Under the pieces are notes generated by a model, which was not told the origin of the DNA, made no database searches, and saw only the letters and a list, made by a program, of their open reading frames with translations. Positions 1 to 7,240 of a stretch of DNA of 14,200 bases are shown one piece after another. Numbering within the stretch: the first letter of the stretch is position 1; each line of letters starts with the position of its first letter. The translations under genes were made by a program, and so were the position numbers. Location: the NCBI GenBank assembly GCA_964589725.1, contig CAZPUJ010000059.1:1-14200 (forward strand). Direction: 5' to 3'. This DNA comes from CAYSHJ01 sp964589725. Its GTDB lineage: Bacteria > Planctomycetota > Planctomycetia > Planctomycetales > Planctomycetaceae.

Positions 1-1
1 C

Positions 2-163
2 ACGTCACGCTCCAAGGCTCGTAAGCGTCGCAGTCATAACGCGATCAAGCCGCTGAACTTGACGACGTGTCCACAGTGCAGCAACCCGGTGCCTAATCAC
101 GCTATCTGCCCGAACTGTGGCCATTACCACGGTCGCAGCTATGACGTCGGCAACGAGGAATAA
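2..163 (+). CDS. rpmF: 50S ribosomal protein L32, C-terminal part (5' end outside window)
   Basis: The 53 visible codons end in TAA. The visible protein begins with a basic stretch (TSRSKARKRRSHNA) and continues with four cysteines in the pattern CPQC...CPNCG, followed by HYHGR. This is the zinc-ribbon form of ribosomal protein L32, a small protein of the large ribosomal subunit. Only the initiator end is missing. The stop is 5 bp before the plsX start, and a GAGG at 155-158 inside the last codons can serve as the plsX ribosome binding site, which implies cotranscription and possibly translational coupling. rpmF-plsX adjacency is a widespread bacterial arrangement that links ribosome and membrane-lipid synthesis. 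Confidence 0.93.
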   Translation, partial: TSRSKARKRRSHNAIKPLNLTTCPQCSNPVPNHAICPNCGHYHGRSYDVGNEE

Positions 164-168
164 TCCTC

Positions 169-1176
169 ATGCGGATCGCGCTGGATGGTATGGGAGGCGA
201 TTATGCTCCCGGCCCGAATATTGAAGGCGCCCTCTCGGCTTTGCAGGCTCACCCCGAGCTGGAAATCGTGCTCGTTGGTGATCAGTCGCAGATGAAGCCA
301 CTACTGCAACAGTCGGGATACTCCGGCGAACGGTTGACGCTGCGCCACTCCGACAGTTGGGTTGGCATGGAAGAGAAGCCGACCGAGGCGCTGCGCAAGA
401 AGCCGAATTGCTCGATCGCCGTTTGCTGGCAGTTGATGGCCGGCCGCGACGTCGATGCCGTCGTCAGTGCCGGTCACACGGGAGCGGTCGTCGCGGCGGG
501 ACTGAAGACGCGGCTGTATTTGAAGAACGTCAAGCGGCCTGGAATCGCGGTGGCTCTGCCGACGATGAAGGGCAGGGCGGTGCTGGTCGATGTCGGCGCG
601 AATCCGGCGGCGCGGCCGGAGCATCTCTTTCAGTATGGCGTCATGGGGTTGGTGTACGCTCGCGACGTGCTGGGGATCTCGAACCCGCGTGTCGGACTGA
701 TGAACATTGGCAGCGAAGACGGCAAGGTGAATGATCTCTACCGCGAGACGCACTCGCTGTTGCAGAACAGCCGGCTGAAGGACGTGTACGTCGGCAACAT
801 CGAGGGCCGCGATCTGTATCAAGGCGGAGCGGATGTCGTCATTTGCGAAGGCTTTGTCGGCAATGTCGTGCTAAAGGTCAGCGAGGGCATGGCCGACTTC
901 TTGTTTAAGACCGTCGCCCGCGACGTGATCGGCCAGTTGTCGTCCGAACGCGATCACGGCATGCAGGCTCTGCACAACGTCAGTAAGAAGTATCAGTACA
1001 GCGAAGAGGGCGGCGCGCCGCTGTTGGGCATTGACGGCATCTGCATCATCTGCCACGGGTCGAGCAATGGGCATTCGATCCGCAACGCCTTGAAAGTCGC
1101 GATGAAGTTCAAGGATCGCAACATCAACGCGTCGATCTCCGCTGAGTTGCTGGACATGCCGCTGCAAGTTGTTTAG
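169..1176 (+). CDS. plsX: phosphate acyltransferase PlsX
   Basis: The 335-residue protein has the usual family length. PlsX converts acyl-ACP and phosphate to acyl-phosphate, the acyl donor for PlsY in the first step of phospholipid synthesis, and acts as a peripheral membrane enzyme. Family signatures visible are the N-terminal MRIALDGMGGDYAPGP, SAGHTGA (100-106), DVGANPAARPEHL (141-153), GNIEGRD (209-215), CEGFVGNVVLK (226-236) and GAPLLGIDG (282-290). The ATG is chosen because the conserved N-terminus begins there and a GAGG lies 10 bp upstream. In the SAGNTGA motif, as I remember it for the family, the Asn is His here (residue 103). It lies 5 bp after rpmF and 51 bp before fabD, probably in one operon. 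Confidence 0.96.
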   Translation: MRIALDGMGGDYAPGPNIEGALSALQAHPELEIVLVGDQSQMKPLLQQSGYSGERLTLRHSDSWVGMEEKPTEALRKKPNCSIAVCWQLMAGRDVDAVVSAGHTGAVVAAGLKTRLYLKNVKRPGIAVALPTMKGRAVLVDVGANPAARPEHLFQYGVMGLVYARDVLGISNPRVGLMNIGSEDGKVNDLYRETHSLLQNSRLKDVYVGNIEGRDLYQGGADVVICEGFVGNVVLKVSEGMADFLFKTVARDVIGQLSSERDHGMQALHNVSKKYQYSEEGGAPLLGIDGICIICHGSSNGHSIRNALKVAMKFKDRNINASISAELLDMPLQVV

Positions 1177-1227
1177 GCCGTTCGGCGGAAGCACCGATTT
1201 AGACGGTGGAAATCCAATGGAGTTGCC

Positions 1228-2139
1228 ATGAGTCAGATGGCGTTTCTGTTTCCCGGTCAAGGCGCGCAGTCGGTTGGGATGTGTCGATCGATTGTCGAAA
1301 AGTATTCTGTCGCGCGGCGACTGTTTGATCGGGCGGCGGAGATTCTCGGCTACGACCTCGCGAAGCTGTGTTTTGAGGGGCCGAAGGAACAACTTGACTC
1401 GACAGTTTACAGTCAGCCAGCGTTGTTCGTGAGTAGTCTCGCCGCGCTGGAGATGCTCAAAGAGGTGCAGCCCGATGTCGTCTTGGCCTGCACCATGACG
1501 GCGGGGCTGAGCCTTGGCGAGTACACGGCGCTCGTGTTCGCGGGAGCGATGAGCTTTGACGATGGGCTCAAGGTCGTGCAGCGGCGCGGGCAGGCGATGC
1601 AGGAATCGGCCGATCGTCAGCCGTCAGGCATGGCGAGTTTGCTGATGCTCGACCGCGACACGGTCCATCAGATTTGCCAACAGGCGTCCGCCGTCGGACA
1701 GATCTCGATCGCGAATTATCTGTGCCCTGGCAACTTGGTGGTCTCCGGCGACAAGCCGGCTTGCGCGAAAGCCGTCGAATTGGCGGATGCCGCTGGCGGA
1801 AAAGCCGTCCCGTTGTTGGTGGCCGGAGCCTTCCACACGACCATCATGCAGCCTGCCGATCAGAAACTGGCGGAGGTCTTGGCGGCAGTGACCATGCGAA
1901 GACCTCGACTGCCCGTCGTGTCGAACGTCGACGCGGCAGTGCATTCGGAACCCGAGGAAATTCGGCGGCTTTTGGTACGGCAAGTCGTTAGCCCCGTGCA
2001 TTGGGAAGACTCCGTCCGCTGGATGTTGGAGCAAGGCGTGACCGAATTCCACGAAATCGGTCCAGGCAAGGTGCTTTCGGGCTTGTTGAAGCGGATCGAC
2101 CGCAAAGCGACTTGCGTGAACATCAACGAAGCGCTGTGA
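1228..2139 (+). CDS. fabD: malonyl-CoA:ACP transacylase FabD
   Basis: The 303-residue protein transfers malonyl from CoA to the phosphopantetheine of ACP, supplying extender units for fatty-acid synthesis. The N-terminus carries FPGQGAQ (8-14). The nucleophile elbow is GLSLGEY (93-99), with Ser95 as the expected nucleophile. Arg120 (QRRGQAMQ) is the expected carboxylate-binding Arg, His203 (GAFHT) the expected catalytic His, and GPGKVLSGLLKR near the C-terminus is typical. Canonical enzymes have GHSLG, so the His before the serine is replaced by Leu94. All other landmarks are intact, so the enzyme is probably active. The start is supported by GGAG at 1219-1222, 5 bp upstream of ATG. A strong hairpin begins about 10 bp after the stop. 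Confidence 0.94.
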   Translation: MSQMAFLFPGQGAQSVGMCRSIVEKYSVARRLFDRAAEILGYDLAKLCFEGPKEQLDSTVYSQPALFVSSLAALEMLKEVQPDVVLACTMTAGLSLGEYTALVFAGAMSFDDGLKVVQRRGQAMQESADRQPSGMASLLMLDRDTVHQICQQASAVGQISIANYLCPGNLVVSGDKPACAKAVELADAAGGKAVPLLVAGAFHTTIMQPADQKLAEVLAAVTMRRPRLPVVSNVDAAVHSEPEEIRRLLVRQVVSPVHWEDSVRWMLEQGVTEFHEIGPGKVLSGLLKRIDRKATCVNINEAL

Positions 2140-2148
2140 CTGTGGCCG

Positions 2149-2176
2149 TTGTTCTCAAGCGTCTGCTTGGGAACAA
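2149..2176 (+). terminator. 12-bp-stem hairpin after fabD, possible terminator without U-tract
   Basis: TTGTTCTCAAGC (2149-2160) pairs with GCTTGGGAACAA (2165-2176) around the tetraloop GTCT. All twelve positions pair, with one U-G wobble. It starts about 10 bp after the fabD stop and precedes a promoter-like sequence for acpP. The downstream sequence is not T-rich, so it is not a classical intrinsic terminator. It could terminate with a factor, or act as an mRNA processing or stability element at the fabD 3' end. Confidence 0.5.
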
Positions 2177-2199
2177 GCGAAGGATCGTAGTGTTCTCAG

Positions 2200-2228
2200 T
2201 TTACACGTTTTCGGGAAACGGTTATATG
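2200..2228 (+). promoter_or_regulatory. sigma70-like promoter for acpP-fabF
   Basis: TTTACA (2200-2205) and TTATAT (2222-2227) are separated by 16 bp, or 17 bp if the -10 is read as TATATG. This is a good match to -35 and -10 consensus in an otherwise GC-rich region. It sits after the fabD hairpin and about 70 bp before the acpP start. A strong dedicated promoter would suit the abundance of acyl carrier protein. Confidence 0.5.
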
Positions 2229-2229
2229 T

Positions 2230-2247
2230 GCCCGCGTTTGAGCGGGC
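2230..2247 (+). promoter_or_regulatory. stem-loop at start of the acpP 5' leader
   Basis: GCCCGC (2230-2235) and GCGGGC (2242-2247) form a perfect 6-bp GC stem around the loop GTTTGA. It lies immediately downstream of the predicted -10 box, so it would form at the very 5' end of the acpP transcript. 5'-terminal stem-loops can protect mRNA from 5'-end-dependent decay. That role is inference. Confidence 0.35.
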
Positions 2248-2301
2248 TGCGATGGGGTGAATTCTGAGTGGGTCAAGTGATTTCCGCCGGAGGGCTTGAG
2301 C

Positions 2302-2538
2302 GTGTCGATTGAAGAAAAAGTGATTGGGATCGTCAGTGAGCAACTGGGAGTTGCCAAACAAGAGATCAAACTCGAAAGTAAGTTCGTGGATGATCTCAAA
2401 GCGGACTCGCTGGACGTTGTCGAATTGGTCATGGAATTTGAAGACGAATTCGAGATCACGATCCCCGATGACGACTACGACAAAATCAAAACGGTCGGCG
2501 ATGCCATTTCATACATCACCGAAAAGAAGTCGGCCTGA
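2302..2538 (+). CDS. acpP: acyl carrier protein
   Basis: This 78-residue acidic protein carries growing acyl chains on a 4'-phosphopantetheine attached to the Ser of its DSL motif (A34-DSLD; Ser36). The sequence around it (FVDDLKADSLDVVELVMEFE) and the acidic helix after it (IPDDDYDKIKTVGDAISYI) are typical of type II ACPs. The GTG start at 2302 is chosen because GGAGGG (2289-2294) lies 7 bp upstream. A TTG at 2296 would add two residues but lies only 1 bp from the Shine-Dalgarno sequence. It is followed by fabF after 47 bp. A short palindrome, GATCGC-GTC-GCGATC (2537-2551), overlaps the stop and might modulate the acpP/fabF ratio. Confidence 0.96.
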   Translation: MSIEEKVIGIVSEQLGVAKQEIKLESKFVDDLKADSLDVVELVMEFEDEFEITIPDDDYDKIKTVGDAISYITEKKSA

Positions 2539-2585
2539 TCGCGTCGCGATCCGTTGATCACGTGGGTGCATAAAGAGCACACGGA

Positions 2586-3830
<1,245 letters not shown>

Positions 3831-3866
3831 ATCATCGTTGCACATCCGCGATCCCGTCTGCCCATC

Positions 3867-3896
3867 TTGTCTCGTTTTCAACAATCCACCTAGAAT
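3867..3896 (+). promoter_or_regulatory. sigma70-like promoter for the secreted protein gene
   Basis: TTGTCT (3867-3872) and TAGAAT (3891-3896) are spaced by 18 bp in the 219-bp gap between fabF and the next gene. The gap contains no convincing ORF otherwise. The predicted transcript would start near 3903 and have a leader of roughly 145 bases. Confidence 0.45.
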
Positions 3897-4049
3897 CCGC
3901 CCTTCATCGAACACGTGGGAATGGCTGGGCACCGCCGAGCGGTTGAATTTCGTCAGCCGCCGGTCAGGAGAGCGCTCAAGTCGCCTCGAAACGAAATTGG
4001 CAAGCCGACCGCTTGCTGCAACAAGATTTGCCGCTGGAAGGAGTCGTCT

Positions 4050-5789
4050 GTGAGAGTTACTCGCCGAATCGCCTGGCTGTTGTCGTTCGCCTGTGTGTTC
4101 GCTTCGGGAAAGGCTTTCGCTCAGCAGGTCCCGCCGTCGCACGCTCCGCAAATCAGCAGCGCGTTAATCTCGGGTGATGAGTTGATGTCGGATCTGAAGT
4201 ACTTGACCGGACTCGCAGGTCCGAATGGTGTCAAAGGCTGGAAGCCTCTCAAGGAAATCTTGGAATCATTCGCGCAAGGCGTAGATCTCAAGAAGCCTCT
4301 CGTGCAGGACGTGCTGCTGTCGAAAGACAGTTACGACGTGCGACACCACTTCCCATTGTTGCCGCCTCCCGCGGGCAAACAGTTGGGTTTCCAGTTCATT
4401 GCCAATCTTGGCGGTGTCGGAGTGCAAGTGGGCAAGCGTCTGGCCGCTGGGTTGAACGTGGTTGGTGGCGCATTCGTAGGTGTTATTCGGATCCACAACG
4501 GGCACGCCACGATTGCCGAGAAGATCGGGAGCCTGCCGGCCAATATGCAGAATCCGGCGATAGCGATTGGCGACTTGTTGGCCAAAAAGTTCGATTTCGG
4601 ACTGATGGTCAAGAACGACAAGATCGCGGCGGATGAGCAGACAGCGCGGCGAGCAGACTTTCAAAAAGCCAAGGACGAAATATTGGCCGGGCTGAAACCG
4701 AGCACCGGTGAGAGTTCGGAAGACTTTGAATTGCGTAAGGCGCTCCTGCAATCTCAGCTCGCCGAAGTCGAGCGGTTCATCGCGGAGTCGAAGCTGCTGC
4801 TACTCGGCTGGACGACGGATGTGGCTCAGAAGCAAGGCCGGTTGGATTTCGAGCTGTCGGCGATTCTCCAAAGTTCGCTGGACGTCAGTGCGAATCTGCT
4901 CGGTCAAGCTCCCGGCATGTTTTCCAGCGTGCCGCGAGCGAACGACGCGATTCTCAGCGGGCGGTTGAACTTTGTGCTCGATCAAATGCGGAAGGACAAC
5001 GCCGCTGGAATGCTGCCCTTGCTGCGCGCCAGTGCGGCGAAGCGAATCGAATCGTCGCAGCATTCGGCCGAGCAAAAAGCCGCGATGAAAAAAACCTCGG
5101 ACTTGGCGATCGACATTCTCACGGATGGTGCCAACGAGGGAGTCGTTGATGGGATGATCGAGGTCACTCAGGCTGTGGGCGAGAAGGTGAACGTGGTCTT
5201 TGGCGTGAAGACGGTCGACGGAACGAGGGCACGAGGCATGGTCGAACTGATTCCTCTCATCCGTCCGAACTGCAAAGTGCAGTTGGACGCTGAGACGGTT
5301 GGCGACGTGCAGATTCACGTCGTAACGCCGGAGAAGGATGACGACATCGCGTTGCTGATTGGCCCAGGTGCGCCGATCTATGTGGGGTCGAGCCAAAATG
5401 CGATCTGGATCGCCAGCGGTTCCAAATCGCTCGACCAATTGAAGGCTTCGATCGGCATGGCGGGCAAGGGCGACGACAAGGCCAAGAGCACATTCTACTC
5501 GCTGTTTGGAAAGGTCGGTCCGTGGATTGAGCTTCTCGAAGAGCGACGAACTCGATTGGACGCGGCCGCACCCGCGAAGACGTTGACCGCTGAAGAATCG
5601 GCAGCCATGAAAAAGCGTGAGGAACGTCGTAAGTTGGCGATTGAAACCTTCAAATCCGGTCAAGACACGTTCGAAAGCAAGCTTGATGCGGTTGCTGGAA
5701 AAGTGACTGGCTCGACGCGGCTCGACGAAGGTATTCTGCGATTCATCGGCGCGGAGATCGCGAAGTTCAGCAACGAGAAACTGAAGTGA
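4050..5789 (+). CDS. secreted protein of unknown function with signal peptide
   Basis: The product (579 residues from this start) is not one I can assign to a named family. A GTG start is chosen although the frame stays open back to 3915, because AAGGAG (4038-4043) lies 6 bp upstream. From here the protein begins with a clear Sec signal peptide: MRVTRR, a hydrophobic core, then AFA|QQ with likely cleavage after residue 24. The mature part has no further clear membrane segment. It alternates Gly-rich, beta-like stretches (about 110-150) with long charged helical segments (about 180-260 and 490-530). A central region (about 290-350) and a Trp-containing beta region (about 430-480) look globular. 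An envelope or periplasmic location is inferred. It converges on the acyltransferase gene with a 4-bp gap. Confidence 0.85.
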   Translation: MRVTRRIAWLLSFACVFASGKAFAQQVPPSHAPQISSALISGDELMSDLKYLTGLAGPNGVKGWKPLKEILESFAQGVDLKKPLVQDVLLSKDSYDVRHHFPLLPPPAGKQLGFQFIANLGGVGVQVGKRLAAGLNVVGGAFVGVIRIHNGHATIAEKIGSLPANMQNPAIAIGDLLAKKFDFGLMVKNDKIAADEQTARRADFQKAKDEILAGLKPSTGESSEDFELRKALLQSQLAEVERFIAESKLLLLGWTTDVAQKQGRLDFELSAILQSSLDVSANLLGQAPGMFSSVPRANDAILSGRLNFVLDQMRKDNAAGMLPLLRASAAKRIESSQHSAEQKAAMKKTSDLAIDILTDGANEGVVDGMIEVTQAVGEKVNVVFGVKTVDGTRARGMVELIPLIRPNCKVQLDAETVGDVQIHVVTPEKDDDIALLIGPGAPIYVGSSQNAIWIASGSKSLDQLKASIGMAGKGDDKAKSTFYSLFGKVGPWIELLEERRTRLDAAAPAKTLTAEESAAMKKREERRKLAIETFKSGQDTFESKLDAVAGKVTGSTRLDEGILRFIGAEIAKFSNEKLK

Positions 5790-5793
5790 CCTG

Positions 5794-6867
5794 CTAAAGT
5801 TTGTCCAGCCAGTGGAGTAGTCGCAGCCGAATGTTCGCGCGGCGGTAATGCGTGACGATGGTTTCATGCAATTCCGCGCCCTGCCACAACGACCAATCGA
5901 CGGCGAGGCTGTCCGTGCTGTTCGGCAGGAAGAGGTGCGACGTGTCGCCGCGAGCAATCTCGTCACGCAGCATTTGGCCGATCAGCATATCCGCCGCGTC
6001 GGGGACCTGCGGATCGGCCAGCATATGCAGTGTTTCGACGCACGAATGGCAGCGAATGTTGTATGCCGCCGCCACCGGTTGTGAATCGATCATTAACATG
6101 GCGATGTCCGCGCAGCCGGCATCGACCGCCGCCGGATGTAAGTCTCGCAACCGGCGGAGTGTGGCTGGTGTCTGATTCGGCGGAAGCCCGTCGGTCTGCC
6201 GTTGCGGGATGCGCTCCAGCCAGTTCAGCATCGACCAATCGCGGTTCGTGTCTCCGGTACCAATCCCTGCGGGACGAAAGCGGACAAACCGCACGATGCC
6301 ACGTTGCGACAGCGGCAGATCGAGTTCTCGCCAACGTCGTCTCGCGGCGGCGTTGCGATTCGACCAGAACTGACTCCAACGGGCCGGCAGTTCAAGGCCG
6401 CGGAGCACTTGCCCGCGTCTCTGAACGCTCGTCAGCGCGGAGGTTTCGAAGGCTTGCAGAATCCGCGTCGGTTGCGTTCCCGCGCGGACGATTTCCGGCA
6501 GTTCCAGAATGTCCCAAGAATTGTCCCTCTGGACGAGATGCCGCACGGCAGCCGCGAGCGTCGTGGCGGAGTGCGGTCCAACGGGTTTCGGACACAAGCC
6601 CCAGGCTGACTCGGGCAGCGTGAGCAATCGAAATGTCCCGAGAGGCCGGCGGACAGACCGTTCGACAAGTGGCACGAGACCGATGGGCCGGTCCCACGCG
6701 GAGACCATCAAGATTCGCCATCGCTCGCCCAGCGTTTCCGATTGAGTCTCCAGAAAGTCCGGTGTTTGACGAAATGATGCTTGCGGCGTCCGCTGCCACA
6801 GGCTGTGCCACACGTGCCGTACTTGGCTGGGGCGAGTGATATCTGGGAGGTCTTGAACGGTGATCAT
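5794..6867 (-). CDS. FemAB/CelD-like GNAT-fold acyltransferase
   Basis: The 357-residue protein has the layout of the Acetyltransf_6 (BioF2-like / CelD / FemAB-like) group. There is an N-terminal degenerate GNAT half (about 20-125), then the basic motif FWSNRNAAARRRWREL (167-182) that resembles the family's conserved Arg/Lys segment. A second GNAT half follows (about 250-345: ADIAMLMIDSQPVAAAYNI, then DAADMLIGQMLRDEIARG, then VDWSLW). Such proteins often transfer acyl or aminoacyl groups in envelope or exopolysaccharide synthesis; the substrate here cannot be told. The frame is open to a TTG at 6984 (396 residues). The ATG at 6867 is preferred because the extra N-terminus is low-complexity and Arg/Pro-rich. 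Neither start has a good Shine-Dalgarno sequence, so the 5' end is uncertain. Confidence 0.8.
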   Translation of the reverse strand: MITVQDLPDITRPSQVRHVWHSLWQRTPQASFRQTPDFLETQSETLGERWRILMVSAWDRPIGLVPLVERSVRRPLGTFRLLTLPESAWGLCPKPVGPHSATTLAAAVRHLVQRDNSWDILELPEIVRAGTQPTRILQAFETSALTSVQRRGQVLRGLELPARWSQFWSNRNAAARRRWRELDLPLSQRGIVRFVRFRPAGIGTGDTNRDWSMLNWLERIPQRQTDGLPPNQTPATLRRLRDLHPAAVDAGCADIAMLMIDSQPVAAAYNIRCHSCVETLHMLADPQVPDAADMLIGQMLRDEIARGDTSHLFLPNSTDSLAVDWSLWQGAELHETIVTHYRRANIRLRLLHWLDKL

Positions 6868-7056
6868 TGGGTCTTGGCTCGCGGCTGGAGGCCTGGCAAG
6901 GCGATTGTCTCCAAGCCGATTGGCAAGCGGCGTGCCGCGGGATTCCACGGGTCGTACGGCGGGAGTGGTGTGGCTGGAAAGCAACGGAAGAGACTCGGAA
7001 AAACAACACGATGCTGGATCGCAACGTCCAACGAATCGGTTGGGCGAGATCGCCCC

Positions 7057-7092
7057 GCTTGACCCCGCGCTTGACCCCGCGCTTGATTCGCA
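7057..7092. repeat. 12-bp tandem repeat, two perfect copies plus one degenerate
   Basis: GCTTGACCCCGC occurs at 7057-7068 and 7069-7080, followed directly by GCTTGATTCGCA at 7081-7092. The repeats lie upstream of the hsp70-like operon. They could be binding sites for a regulator or a slippage product. Each copy contains TTGA(C/T), a -35-like core. Confidence 0.75.
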
Positions 7093-7111
7093 AATTGGCG
7101 ACCGTCAGAAT
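7083..7111 (+). promoter_or_regulatory. possible promoter of the Hsp70/J-like operon
   Basis: TTGATT (7083-7088), inside the third repeat copy, and CAGAAT (7106-7111) are spaced by 17 bp. Each hexamer matches consensus at four of six bases. The leader would be about 120 bases. This is a weak prediction. Confidence 0.25.
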
Positions 7112-7240
7112 GTCCCCTTCATTTCGGCCGGTTGGCGGGGCGAAACGTGAGTTTCCGAAAAGCGTGACGTCGCCGCGCCTCGTCGCCATTTTGTTCGAGC
7201 CGTGAATCACTCGCTCTGAGACAACTTCAAAGGTCGCACA

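Larger units (their letters stand above)
6868..7240. other. intergenic region between the divergent acyltransferase and hsp70 genes
   Basis: No convincing gene is visible here, although a frame encoding the acyltransferase upstream extension reaches 6984. The region holds 12-bp tandem repeats (7057-7092) and a promoter-like pair (7083-7111). An imperfect hairpin (7122-7145) pairs TTTCG and GCC with GGC and CGAAA. An AAAGG at 7229-7233 lies 7 bp upstream of the hsp70 ATG. No CIRCE element (TTAGCACTC repeat) was seen. Confidence 0.5.

Noticed and set aside
1217..1231. Four-codon mini-ORF overlapping the fabD start (ATGGAGTTGCCATGA)
   Set aside because: It is too short to support as functional and its ATG shares bases with the fabD Shine-Dalgarno sequence. 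Chance is the simpler explanation.
2296..2301. TTG start for acpP
   Set aside because: It lies only 1 bp from the GGAGGG Shine-Dalgarno sequence. GTG at 2302 has 7-bp spacing and gives the usual ACP N-terminus.
3915..4049. 45-codon upstream extension of the secreted protein
   Set aside because: It would bury the signal peptide internally. The GTG at 4050 has AAGGAG at ideal spacing.
4800..5966. 388-codon open frame on the - strand opposite the secreted protein gene
   Set aside because: It lies antisense to a gene with a signal peptide and a strong ribosome binding site, and also overlaps the acyltransferase gene. No domain is recognisable.
7057..7120. Sigma32-type heat-shock promoter (CTTGA ... 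CCCC)
   Set aside because: CTTGA and CCCC are about 27 bp apart instead of the usual 13-15 bp, so the match does not hold.
6392..7210. 272-codon - strand frame over the acyltransferase 5' region, with an RGVKRGVKRG stretch
   Set aside because: It shares the strand with the acyltransferase gene in another frame. The repeat in the peptide only reflects the 12-bp DNA tandem repeat.
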